DNA from: Odiellus spinosus
Taxonomy: Eukaryota > Arthropoda > Arachnida > Opiliones > Phalangiidae
Length of the DNA: 64,000 bases
Assembly: GCA_963920705.1 (NCBI GenBank)
Contig: CAWUCO010000198.1
Coordinates: 1 to 64,000, forward strand
Direction of reading: 5' to 3'
Shown here: positions 28,661 through 38,624 of the stretch, piece by piece
How positions within the stretch are numbered: the stretch's first letter is position 1
How the letters are laid out: every line of letters starts with the position of its first letter
The notes under the pieces: model-generated
Database searches by the model: none
What the model was told of the DNA's origin: nothing
Seen by the model: the letters and a program-made list of their open reading frames with translations, nothing else
Made by a program: the position numbers and the translations under genes

Positions 28661-31024
28661 AATGGGTGAGATCGTCAATTCAGCGTTAGACCTGTTCACG
28701 GTGCCACCAATTTAAACTTCGATTGAGCGGATCAAAACTGTAACGTATCAGACATTAACTTCCCTCAAAGGTGATCAACCAATAGAATTTGAAATTTCAG
28801 CTAACAATGAGTACATCTATACGTCACTTATTATGCTATATACCCGAAATAAAATTACAATGACGGGTCTGACCTTATTGATAGCGATAACGTTGCACCC
28901 ATTAATAATTTTATGGGAGGCTATTCTATAAAAAATCCAAAGCATTCGAATTCGGATCGCTTTCATTCGGGTTGGGTACAAAAAAGCCTATTCTCTAAGC
29001 TAAACTCGAATGGTGATTCGGATCCCATCGAGCCCAAATCCGAATCATAGTGTACGTCATTTTTGCGTGGACAAAGTAGGAAATCACGAGATATTATTTC
29101 TCTCTTATTGGTCAGAATTCGGGCGGGAATATTTAAAAATATTTGGATTTTTAAAATATAATTTTTGGGACATTATTCAACTTGATCAAGTGTGTTTGAT
29201 TTCTTGGGAAATTTAGCATTATTATATTGGTCAAATTATGAATATGCCTCTTTTATTTTTGTTTTTTAGATTTAATGAAACTGTGAGAGTGTAAACTTAT
29301 TTAAAATTAAGAGTTTGAATAGGAATAATGATTCTAGAGTTAAACTTATGTTATTTAATTTAAATTAAATAACATATCATCTACCGTTAAACTTAAAATG
29401 ATTAGATTTAATTTAAAATAAATACAATCATTTAGCGAAAAGCGTATAATTATTGACTAACAAAAAAATCGCCGGCAAGTTGGTATACGTTTACGCTTAA
29501 AATATTGGTAGACGCCCGGGTCCAAATTCTCGAAGCCCCGTCAAAATTCGACGGTCAAATTGAAAAATATTGGCAAGAGCCTCGGACGGTCGGACGGAGC
29601 CCCGTCATCGTGTATTATAAACCAAGGCCTAAAACACTGAGTCGTTAACCATACCTATTCAACCGAAAAATCTAACATAAACGTAAATAGATGGGCCCCC
29701 AAGCAATCGACACGTTTAAGACACAATTTTAATTACTTATTTGACCACGGGTAGTTTTTTATTGCCGAAATTTGATTATTTTGATTTGTAGTTGAAGAAA
29801 CGTGGCGGTTAAATTTTACGTACAAACACCTTGAGACGAGGAGAAACGGGGCTGAAAGAAAGGGGAAGACACTCCAAACGAGAGGAAACTTGATTCGGAC
29901 GGCTCTATCGGCCACCGAATGGCTCGAATCAACCCGAACCGAATGATTCGCATTCGATCCCTACAGAATACGCTTATTTGTATTTTTGGCCAGACAACCC
30001 GAAATACGAAATTCGAGCAGCTTTCGATCCGAATGAAGTTAGAGAATAGCCTCCCTGCATTCACAATTTGACCGCATTGATATTTACGTAGGCGATTGTC
30101 TAGTAACGCCCTCTGCCAACCACTACGGATACAACTCGCTACTTTTCAGCGTTAACGACATACGAGATGACCCTAGCTATTCACACTTAGAAGCCCACAT
30201 GTATTTTAAAGATACTGCCGGTCACATGGATTTCGCGACCGATAAAAAAGGTACAACTACGAAAAGCTAGCGCGAAATCTAAAGAACTTGAAATGTACTT
30301 AGACTTTTTCAATATCTCCAAATATCTTGCATAAAAGTAAACCGAGTTTTTGTTTGTTAGGGAAAAAACTCGCCGGGAGCGGCGGTTATAAATCACAGAT
30401 TCTAGAAACCGTTCTCTATGTTCCTAAAGTCCAAGTGGCGCCAAAAATTTTATTAGCGCACGATCGAGCTTTAACAGCAAAGTCCGCCCAATACCCTTAC
30501 ACCCGGACGGAAACAAAGATATTTACAATTTCGCTCCATCTCCTGACCACGTCTATTGAAAATCTTTATCTCGGCGTTCTACCCGAGCGTGTTATCGTCG
30601 CTTTGGCTAATCATAAATCACAAACGGGCGATCTTGAGACCAACCCTTTCAATTTTGCGAATTTTAGATTAAACTATATTTCATTATTTGTAAACTCGGA
30701 TCAAATCCCTGCCAGGCTTTAAAGCCCAATTTTGCCAAAAATATTTTCGCCCGCGAATACTTTACGCTGTTCTCAGGCGTGGACACGCATTATAGCGATA
30801 GGGGGTTGAATATCTCCTTCGAAGATTACGGATTAGGCTATAGTATATATTGCTTCGATCTTTCTAATGACCAGAGCGCGAGCGAATCGACGCAACATGG
30901 ACAACTCCGACTGGAGTTGGGTTTTGATCAAGCGACAGCCAAAACCGTAAGCTGTGTCGTCTTTTCGGAATTTCAGGCTTTACTACAAATTGATAAGAAC
31001 AGATCCGTCACCATCAGAGTATAA
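28661..31024 (+). pseudogene. major capsid protein, element B, split by transposon T1 copy B
   Basis: ATG at about 28661. The N-terminal block LDLFTVPP with IEFEISANNEYIYTSL is the hallmark start of Maverick MCPs. A stop (TAA at about 28709) and a frame change near 28866 already damage it; DSDNVAPINNFM then runs into the transposon at 28916. Coding resumes at 30055 with HSQFDRIDIYVGDCLVTPSA, then KILLAHDRALTAK, LYLGVLPERVIVALANH, NPFNFANFRLNYISLFV (30327-30722). After another break comes ISFEDYGLGYSIYCFDLS and the C-terminal LRLELGF segment (30779-31024). The reading order across the transposon is continuous. Clearly homologous to, but diverged from, the MCP of element A. Confidence 0.9.
28916..30054. 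mobile_element. DNA transposon family T1, copy B (about 1.14 kb, inverted relative to copy A)
   Basis: The ends GGAGGCTATTCT and GTTAGAGAATAGCCTCC match copy A. The body is an inverted, internally deleted version of 20281-21780 (about 360 bases shorter; the AT-rich middle is missing). Flanking triplets are ATG (28913-28915) and CTG (30055-30057), so a perfect target duplication is no longer visible. It sits in the MCP gene. The two inverted copies, about 7 kb apart, could pair and invert the interval. Confidence 0.85.
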
Positions 31025-31026
31025 CC

Positions 31027-31620
31027 ATGAACGGCCCCCAGATAAGACATTGTTTGAGAAGCGTCCCTAGTTTTAAGGGAGTTTATTCAAGTGACACACT
31101 ACCTAAACAGATTGATAATTACTCGGCTTCGTATATCGTGAATTTCGATAATAGCGCCAAACCAGATACACATTGGGCTGCCATTTATTTTGACAAGCGA
31201 GGCCACGCTGATTATTTTGATTCACTAGCGTTTGACTATCCCCATATACGCGTGTCGCAGTTGTTAATGGCTAAAGCCGGGTTTTACTATCTGAACAACG
31301 GCGGTGATACTGTCGAGTGTTTCGAGTGCCACGGTGACTTCACACTTGGAAGACCACCGACGATCCTTTATTTGAACACAAAGAAAAAATTTCCCACTGC
31401 GCATTTATTCGCCGCATCACCCTGGACGGTGAAGGTAGAGCGGAAATATCAGAAGCCCGTCTGAATAATCGACGGACGGGCCCAAACCACGAGAAATACC
31501 ACTTGAAGCCTACAGTCGTCAAAGAGAAGTCGATACCCGACAATACCCCTTTTATCACGGTCCGAGCTTCCAAGAGGGAGGTAGAAAAACTCGTATTAGC
31601 ATATAACGTAAAGAAAATAA
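31027..31620 (+). pseudogene. protease-BIR fusion, element B plus arm
   Basis: ATG at 31027, 3 bases after the MCP stop. Residues 8-66 are the N-terminal half of an adenain-like protease: VPSFKGVYSSDTLP, YSASYIVNFD, catalytic His49 in THWAAIYFD and YFDS. In the same frame it passes directly into a BIR domain: YPHIRVSQLLMAKAGFYYLNNGG, then zinc ligands Cys98 and Cys101 (CFEC). A frameshift near 31345 leads to the rest (DDPLFEHKEKFPHC pattern, giving H and C ligands). A basic tail (ASKREVEKLV) ends near 31620. The protease's catalytic Cys half is absent. Either recombination joined two neighbouring genes or this is a novel fusion. Confidence 0.75.
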
Positions 31621-31626
31621 TAAATA

Positions 31627-31911
31627 ATGGGCAAGGTTCGTTTTGACGATTTTGTAACGACTTATTACGTAAGTTCCGAAGACCGGACAAATTACGATAT
31701 ACGCGACGCCATGAGATTTCGGTACCGGATTAGAAAAACTGAGGTATTGTTACAACCTGTATTAAACACTATGATATTTCGGTATCGCACGACACAAATG
31801 GAACTATTGCTAGCCCCATCATTTCGAACAGACTTGCTAAAACTTGCCCAAACATGTAATCGGAGGGTATATTTTCTCCCTCCCTACAATTCCCTAAGAC
31901 CCTCATACTAA
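31627..31911 (+). pseudogene. PPP1R15 (GADD34)-like PP1-docking protein, element B plus arm
   Basis: ATG at 31627. KVRF (31633-31644, residues 3-6) is an optimal PP1-binding RVxF motif. It is followed by DDFVTTYYV, EDRTN with Tyr where the minus-arm copy has Trp, and AMRFRYRI (an RFxxR segment). The block from KVxF to RFxxR has the same length and order as in the gene at 22878-23233, although the two differ widely at the nucleotide level. A 60-base internal duplication repeats the RFRYR segment (IFRYRTTQMELLL). About 94 codons. Like the minus-arm copy it directly follows a BIR gene. Inferred role: recruiting PP1 to reverse eIF2alpha phosphorylation. A chance KVxF is the alternative. Confidence 0.5.
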
Positions 31912-32049
31912 AAATCTTCAAATCATTTCCCTTCTACGATCAAAACAGCTAGCACGGTCAAAATATGCTCTCGAAACCAAAAACGCGGAATTGCCGCCGA
32001 GCCATCATCGAGCGGCGTCCGGGAGCGAGGATTTATCGACGGGTCACCG

Positions 32050-32395
32050 CGCTGTTAAAAATATCGCAAAATCGTATCGCCTAAAAAACTAAATTCAAAA
32101 TTCCTGCTCCGGAAAAACTTGTATGTGACTTTCGGACTGGTAAACTACGATCGTTTCGAATTATTTATTCGCCGAGTCGACTCACTGGTCGGATTCTCAA
32201 TTCCTCTTAACGCCTGGGAAAAGCTGATGGAAAATTACGCGATCCTTCTCAAGGTGACTTAAACTACAGACGGCTCCTCGTGCGAACTATTTCTGGACGA
32301 ACCAGACGAACAGTTCTTCTACGCCATGTCCAACCGCGCCGGGACCACATTCACCCTATCCGGTAATATCGACCAAAACTTCAAAAAGCGGAACT
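32050..32395 (+). pseudogene. PC4-like protein fragment, element B
   Basis: Reading through one stop, this gives LYVTFGLVNYDRFELFIRRVD and FSIPLNAWEKLMENY, matching the FFIRRND...LPVWENIW region of the element A gene at 17844-18497. Then comes FFYAMSNRAGTTFTLSGNI, matching its NGFTFRKDTW end. It is truncated at about 32396, where an unrelated dispersed repeat begins. Gene order MCP, protease, BIR, PPP1R15-like, PC4 here compares with MCP, PC4, integrase, protease in element A. Integrase and penton of element B are not in the window. Confidence 0.55.
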
Positions 32396-32397
32396 CC

Positions 32398-32725
32398 TCA
32401 AGCTTGAAATGTGTCTCATACGGTTTGACCGTAAAGTGGATGGTGGAATGCGATAATATGCAATTGGAGACGTCCTGTTGTATATAATTGCACGACACCT
32501 GAAACTCAATGTGGCAGCCATGCTTAAAGGAGGTAATTCCGTTAAACGTAATTGAACGATAAGCATTACATCTCTAGACTTTTTGCTCCACAAGCTAGGT
32601 CACGTGATTTCCGGTTACACAGGATATCCGCTTACACAGGAAGTGGCACACCCACCCACACACACAGACAGAGACGATCAGTGTAAAACCTCCCCCTGAA
32701 CTAAAGTTCAGTCGGGGATGTAGAA
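32398..32725. repeat. dispersed repeat family R2, copy 1
   Basis: Shares with 35640-35985 the segments GGCGATAATATGCAATTGGAG-like, TATAATTGCACGACACCTGAA, TTAAAGGAGGTAATTCC, GAGCTAGGTCACGTGATTT-like and ACTAAAGTTCAGTCGGGGA. The end can fold as CCCCCTGAAC-TAAA-GTTCAG. Its start cuts off element B. Confidence 0.75.
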
Positions 32726-33095
32726 ATTGTCATGAGGCTCTTTTCCATTAATTAATATATACGTTATCCATATTAATACTAATTTTTAATTCCACATTAT
32801 AACTTTTTTACCCTATTTTCTATAATAAAAAATAATTAAAATTTGGAATTTTTAAGGATGAAAAGATTTACTTAAGCTAATTGACTTTTTAGAGTTAGTA
32901 TACATATTATTGTAATGATAAAATTTAATTTAAGTAAATTCTCACATATTTTTTTATTAAAATTTTATAATAAATTGAAGCATATTTTAATTATACTTTA
33001 TCTAATATATAAAATATTTTGGATAGGAGGTCTTAAATTTATTTTATTAACAAGTTGGGAAAACAAAATATAACCTCCCCGACCCCGACGTTAAG
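32726..33095. other. very AT-rich segment, possibly decayed mitochondrial DNA
   Basis: About 85% A+T with no open frame. Composition resembles the 12S/16S block further right, but I found no alignable rRNA landmark. Confidence 0.3.
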
Positions 33096-33099
33096 GTAA

Positions 33100-33121
33100 C
33101 ATAACCTAACCTAACCCTACC
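33100..33121. repeat. short (CCTAA)n telomere-like tract
   Basis: ATAACCTAACCTAACCCTACC: three to four degenerate copies of the complement of the arthropod TTAGG telomere repeat. A similar tract lies at 56078-56098. Confidence 0.5.
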
Positions 33122-33274
33122 TAAAATAAAAGATGAAAAGTAATGTAGAGTATTGGAAGAGTAGAAGGAACAGCATGCATTTGATTCACACTTCTTTATT
33201 TCCCATCCACGTTACGGAGTATAAGTATTTTCACTTAACCTCAAGGATTCAGAAATTGCAAAAGAGTGTGCTGC

Positions 33275-33400
33275 ATTACCCATAATTATATGCGGCAGTG
33301 CGTAGACTTTTTAATTGACCACCAAATGATATGTCCTGCGTTAACTATAATTATATGCGGCATGGCGTAGATTTCTTAATAGACACACCAAATGAACTGT
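33275..33400. repeat. direct repeat, about 60-65 bp, two copies
   Basis: TAATTATATGCGGCA(G/T)-GCGTAGA followed by TTAAT(T/A)GAC and ACCAAATGA occurs twice. Confidence 0.8.
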
Positions 33401-34530
33401 TTATTTTCAAAATAAATGTAAAATACAAATTCTTGTAATATAAATTAACACTTGAGCATAGGCTGTACTGTGTGATTATCTTTGATAAAGACGAAGGATT
33501 TAGTCTGGGATGGCAAGGAAGACAAGGAATTAAAACGTCGAAGATATGGTAGCAAGTTCCTCTTGGACAAACCAGAAAATATTATAGACTGAATGTTCCA
33601 TTCACAACCCATTGTCGGTAGATGATTGGCAATTACTTTCGGTACAGTTTTCGTCTGAAGTTCTTATTTGACGACCATTACTGATATTATCATCATACGA
33701 GAGATCCCAGTCATTGGAAGAACCCAAGGATGGAGCTGGTCGAGAATTTATTTTCCAAACCGGCTGACAAGACGTTAGTTTCCACTCCTATGATAAACCA
33801 AAATATCTTAAAGACTGAATGTAGACTAATTTCCATACCGTTAATATTTATACTTGAATAGCTCCTTTTATGTTTAGAATAACGAGGCTTTATGAAGAAC
33901 TTTCGAATTTTTACTGACTGTAGGTATCTCATAAGTCGAGTCCGAAAACACTCACTGCTTGCATGTGTCAATTCTTCGTAGCCAGGTCGTCTCTTTCTTT
34001 TGATAAATGAAAGCCGTGTCCTTGCTCTGTTGACTTCAAATGGTGATGACATTCTGCGCTGGTTGATTATCTCACTAAAGTTATTATTGCGTTCTTTGGT
34101 CTGATCTGGTTTCGTCTCGTCTCCGGGTCTGCTTACGAAGTTCACTGCACACGGCTACTTTTGCTTATGAAAATTATCGGAAATGTTTCTTGGTTTTATA
34201 GCGGAGAAACTGAAGCCTATTTTTTTCTACATCAGATATCCACTTTTTATTCAAAATTGTTGTTTTTTAAACACGGGAAACCTACTGTTTTTCTGTTCAA
34301 GGAGAGTTTTCCCGACTATCATTTTAAACATTTTGTATCAATCAGCCTCAGCTTTAGATCTTTTGTCGTTTCTATTTTGGATGCCCGTGTAAACGCACCT
34401 TCATTTATGGTCAATTTAATGGGATACTCATGATATAATATAATAGTCAAAATAAAAGGGCTGAAGAGAGCTACCCGAGTAGAAAAACCCAGTGAATGTA
34501 ATTTTCAGTTATCGATAAAAAATACCATTA
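33400..34530. other. no supported gene; one 144-codon open frame
   Basis: A minus-strand open frame at 34145-33711 (starts MNFVSRPGDETKPDQTKER; basic, with KRKRR) and a plus-strand frame of 90 codons at 34161-34433 show no recognisable domain, no intact splice context and no repeat match. They could be remnants of a transposon or host exon. I cannot support a call. Confidence 0.3.
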
Positions 34531-35025
34531 AAAATAGCTTATCTACTGTTTAATAAATTAAATTTTTGTTCATCAATTTTGAACCACTTAATAAAGTTCG
34601 GCTAGGTTTATGTTTTAACCTTTTCGTAACCCATTCAGCCACTTTTCTCTCTAGTACTTCATATACCTTATCAATCTTTCATTATTGAAATCTTTGTTTA
34701 ACCAAGAGAAGCACCCGGACTCAATAAACTATACTTTCTCTCCATTAACTCGAATTCAATGGATATTCCTTATCATTCTACTGATTAAAAATAAAATTTT
34801 TGTTTACCATTTTGAAGCAATTAATAAAGCTCAGCTAAGCTTATGATTTCACCCTTTTGTAACTGATTCAGCCAACTTACTTTCTATTACTTCATGTACT
34901 TTATCAATATTTCATTATTTAAATCTGTGTTTAACTAAAGATACTCTCGTACCCGAAAGAAGTCTTATCAAATTTTGTCAAAGTACCTTTGTCTCTATTA
35001 ATTCGAATTCAGTGGATGGTGGGAT
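34530..35025. repeat. tandem duplication, about 235-245 bp unit, two diverged copies
   Basis: Copies at about 34540-34775 and 34785-35025 share TAAATTTTTGTT/TAAAATTTTTGTTTACCA, CTTAATAAAG-TC-GCTA, TACTTCAT-TAC(C/T)TTATCAAT, ATTATT-AAATCT-TGTTTAAC and ATTAA(C/T)TCGAATTCA(A/G)TGGAT. They are clearly diverged, so the duplication is old. Confidence 0.85.
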
Positions 35026-35590
35026 ATTGGATACCCGTGTAAACGCACTTTTATATAGATTCTTCAATCCACCCCAAGTTTGCAGCAAGACTAAGCCTTT
35101 ACTTCCCGTTATACCGTTGCTTTTTGGACTAAATGATATATGGAAAACAGCTTAGCGCGTGCTGCAAACTCAAGCTGGTTTTAACGGTCACATTTCTTTA
35201 AATTTTTGAACAATTTCTTAAATATCTTCTTAACTATCTCGAATTTTAAATTGATTTTTCAACTGAATTATTAATTAGATTAAGTTTAACCATTTTGATA
35301 TTTTTAATTATAAAATCAAATAATATTGCGTTTCATTTCCCTAAATGATATCACACCATAAGGCTCATTTGCATTCACTCCAAAAAGGTAGTATATAAAC
35401 CGTTCGAAGGCCTTTATTAATCGAGTTGGGAGGAACACCCCCTCCCTTCAAAGTCTAGACGTTTATCGTAACCCTAGGCACTTGGTAGGCAACGCTAATT
35501 TACCCATTGGTGGGGCGATGTTTGGAGAGTGGAAGATTGATGTGGACCATATTAGTGAGGGCCGCCTCGCTTATATGGCCCGCTGAGATC
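35025..35590. other. no recognisable feature
   Basis: AT-rich sequence up to the R2 repeat; no gene seen. Confidence 0.35.
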
Positions 35591-35599
35591 GGACACAGT

Positions 35600-35985
35600 G
35601 GGAGACGTCCGATTGCGTATAATCGCCTTCAACTGTCCAGCATCGAGGTTTGATGGTGAAAGGCGATAATATGCAATTGGAGCCGTCCTGTTGCATATAA
35701 TTGCACGACACCTGAACTTCAATGTGGCAGCCACGCTTAAAGGAGGTAATTCCCGTTAAACGGAATTGAACGATAAGCTGGCATGAATACGTCTCTAGAC
35801 TTTTGGCTCCATGAGCTAGGTCACGTGATTTTCGCTTACACAGGAGGTAATTCCCGTTAAACGGAATTGAACGATAAGCTGGCATGAATACGTATCTAGA
35901 CTTTTGGCTCCATGAGCTAGGTCACGTGATTTTCGCTTACACAGTAAGTGACACAGACACGACTAAAGTTCAGTCGGGGAGGTAA
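35600..35985. repeat. dispersed repeat family R2, copy 2, with internal 111-bp tandem duplication
   Basis: Same family as 32398-32725. The segment from AGGAGGTAATTCCCGTTAAA to CGTGATTTTCGCTTACACAG occurs twice in tandem (about 35740-35850 and 35851-35945), almost identical, so the duplication is recent. A shorter internal echo, GTCCGATTGCGTATAATCGC, lies at about 35607. Confidence 0.8.
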
Positions 35986-35989
35986 AAAG

Positions 35990-36690
35990 ATTATAAGTAG
36001 ATTAAAGTGTTATAATTATAACCGGCTAAAAATATAAATTATTTTTAATGTATATGTCTAATTATTATGTTTAGGTAAAATTAGCATAATTAAGGGTTTA
36101 TTTTTTTAACAAGATTAGACTAAAAAGTAGGAGTAGATACCTATTATTTTAATTTTAAAAATTTTAAGAAGTAAACTAAGTATGTTATTTTTTTAACAAG
36201 ATTAGACTAAAAAGTAGGAGTAGATACCTATTATTTTAATTTTAAAAATTTTAAGAAGTAAACTAAGTATGAAAATTAAAAATTTTGGCGTTGTTTTATA
36301 CTAACCGAATTTGCCCTATAATTGATGCTCCACAATATATCTTACTATAAATAAAACAACATATATACCGTTGTTGCTCAGATTACTTTTAAGAATAATT
36401 TTTCTAGATAATTAAATATAAATTATTACTTTACATCAAGGTGTGGTTTATATTAAAGTTTGAGGTGAATTACATTAATTAATTTTTTGGATTAAATTAT
36501 GAATTTAATTTATGATATATAATTAGTTAGTAAATTTAGAATAATATGTTAAATTGAAATAGGTTCTGAAACATGCACATACCGCCCGTCACTCTAACAA
36601 TTAAATTAGATAAGTCGTCACAAAGAAGATTTAAAGGTTCTTGAATCTAGAAAGATAAAATAAAGCTTAAATATAATATCTTGCTTACAT
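35990..36690 (+). pseudogene. rrnS: NUMT: mitochondrial 12S rRNA
   Basis: Contains the 12S landmarks TTTTGGCG, AATTTGCCCTATAATTGATG, ATATACCGTTGTTGCTCAGA, CATCAAGGTGTGG and the 3' end ACATACCGCCCGTCACTCT with AGATAAGTCGT. An 82-base segment (AGATTAGACTAAAAAGTAGG to AAACTAAGTATG) is duplicated in tandem at about 36101-36268. This is incompatible with a functional rRNA. Confidence 0.9.
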
Positions 36691-37520
36691 TAAGAAGAAC
36701 CTTATTTATAGGGTATTTTAATTATATTATTAATTTTATTAGAACTAAGTAATGATTTTGATGAGAAATTTAAATGATTTAATTTAAAATTTTATTAAAG
36801 TTTTTTAGAAGAAGTCCCTTTTGTATCACAGAATTTTAAATATTTTTATTTTATTAAATTTCCCGAAAAAAAAAGAATTATAAATATTAAAGAATTAACT
36901 GTCGCATAAGTAAATTAAAATATTTCTTGTTGTGAGATATTAACGTTTTTGCTATAAATCATTTTAGGTGAACATTTAAATTTTTATAGGGTTAAGAAAT
37001 TAGGGTTAAGCTTCGTTTTTTATTAATATATTATTAAAATAAAAATTTTAGTTGTGGCTTTAAAGTAGATTTTTGTTTAATAACAAGAATTATAAGTTTA
37101 AGGAATTAGATTATAGAAATATATAAATACATTTTATTTAAATAAATAACGAAATTATTAGTAGAATATAAAAGTAGAAAAATTGTTTTAAAAATTTTAG
37201 TACTCTTATATTTGTTTATAAATTATTTAAAAGGAATTGAGCAAAACAAAAAATTTCGACTGTTTATCAAAAACATTTCTTTAAGAGTATATTTAAAGTC
37301 ATCCCCGTTCCGTGATTAAATTGTTAATTTAATAGCCGCAGTTCTTTGACTGTGCAAATATAGCATAATCATTAGGTTTTTAAATGAAATCTTGTATGAA
37401 AGGGAAAGTGAAAGAAACCTGTCTTTTAAATAAACATTGAAACTAAGTTTCTTGTAAAAATGCAAGAATAATATTAGGGGACGATAGGACCCTATAAAGC
37501 TTTATTTTAAATGTTAATTA
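36690..37520 (+). pseudogene. rrnL: NUMT: mitochondrial 16S rRNA
   Basis: Landmarks: CGACTGTTTATCAAAAACAT (about 37258), the TTAATAGCCGCAGT-CTTTGACTGTGC segment, AATCATTAGGTTTTTAAATG and GGGGACGATAGGACCCTATAAA (about 37480). The order 12S to 16S on one strand is the normal mitochondrial order in transcription direction. Confidence 0.9.
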
Positions 37521-37640
37521 TTATATTAAATAAAGCTTTATTTTAAATGTTAATTATTATATTAAATAAAGCTTTATTTTAAATGTTAATTATTATATTA
37601 AATAAAGCTTTATTTTAAATGTTGATTATTATATTAACTA
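37490..37640. repeat. 35-bp tandem repeat, four copies, inside the NUMT
   Basis: ATAAAGCTTTATTTTAAATG followed by TTAATTATTATATTA is repeated four times head to tail, starting within the 16S segment. Confidence 0.9.
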
Positions 37641-37659
37641 TTTTAATATAATTTTTAAA

Positions 37660-37760
37660 ATTTTATTGTGGCGGTAGCTTAATTTTCAAACTTATTATAA
37701 TTAAATTTAAATATTTAATTTAATTATAATAAGTTTGAAAATTAAGCTACCATCCTAGTA
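37660..37760. repeat. near-perfect 40-bp-arm palindrome at a NUMT rearrangement
   Basis: GGTAGCTTAATTTTCAAACT and its inverse AGTTTGAAAATTAAGCTACC face each other across TTAAATTTAAATATTTAATT-like sequence. It lies where 16S sequence (normally on the opposite strand to nad2) is joined to trnM-nad2. It may therefore be the scar of the inversion that put them on one strand. Confidence 0.75.
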
Positions 37761-37847
37761 AAATTTTAAATATTAAATTCAAAAAAGTTGATATAATAAT
37801 TAACATTATAATAATTTATAAAATAATTAACATTATAATAATTTATA

Positions 37848-37914
37848 AAGTAAGTTAAACTTATAGTAAGTTTTTAGGCCCATACCCTAAAAATGAGGTA
37901 TTCCTCATTTCTTA
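37848..37914 (+). pseudogene. trnM: NUMT: mitochondrial trnM
   Basis: Cloverleaf-like with anticodon loop around CCCATACCC (CAT at 37881-37883). It directly precedes nad2, as in most arthropod mitochondrial genomes. Confidence 0.75.
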
Positions 37915-38624
37915 AATGATTATAAAGCCTGCAATTTAACTTTCATTATCATAATAATAATTTTTGAAATGATTATAAAGCCTGCAATTTAACTTTCATT
38001 CTCATAATAATAATGTTTGAAAGAATTATTTCAATCAGTTCAAATTCTTGATTCCCAAGGAGTAGAAAAAACATTAATGCATTTATCCCATTAATAATTA
38101 ATAATTCAAATATTTTATCTATTGAGGCTGTTTTAAATACTTTTTAATTCAAGCTATTTGATCCTCAATTTTAATTCTTTTTCAATTCAATATAATTTTT
38201 CTACCCTCTGAATAGAATTAACTAATATAGCACTTCTTACAAAATTAGGAGCCGCCCCATTCCAGCGAGAATTTCCTGAGTTTCTTTAAGTATTTAATTT
38301 ACTTGACAAGAACTAGCACCAATAACAATTTTTATTATTAATTTAAATTTCATAAATATTATAATAACTAGACTAGTTATATCATTAATTGTTGCGTCTA
38401 TTGGGGGATTTAATCAAACTAATACAAAAAAAATATTAACCTTTTCATCAATTGCTCATATAAGATGAATTATTAGCACAATTATATAAAGATTTATCTT
38501 AATGATTATATACTTTCTAATTTATTCTACAAACCTGTTCATAACTATTAGAATAATAAAAAATTCCAAATTAACAAAATTATATCTTCCACAGTTATAA
38601 AAAAGAAAATTTATAAATTATTTG
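37915..38624 (+). pseudogene. nad2: NUMT: mitochondrial nad2, 5' part
   Basis: With the mitochondrial code the plus strand gives ND2 segments such as KLGAAPF, LTWQELAP and SIGGFNQTN-KK-LTFSSIAHMRW. A 60-base piece near the start (CCTGCAATTTAACTTTCAT) is duplicated. The gene is interrupted at 38625 by a DNA transposon and resumes at 40809. Confidence 0.85.

Noticed and set aside
20281..30054. Past inversion between T1 copies A and B
   Set aside because: The interrupted viral genes read on correctly on both sides of each copy, so the present order is the original one.
33100..33121. Interstitial telomere
   Set aside because: Only three to four imperfect CCTAA units; too short to claim a telomeric origin.
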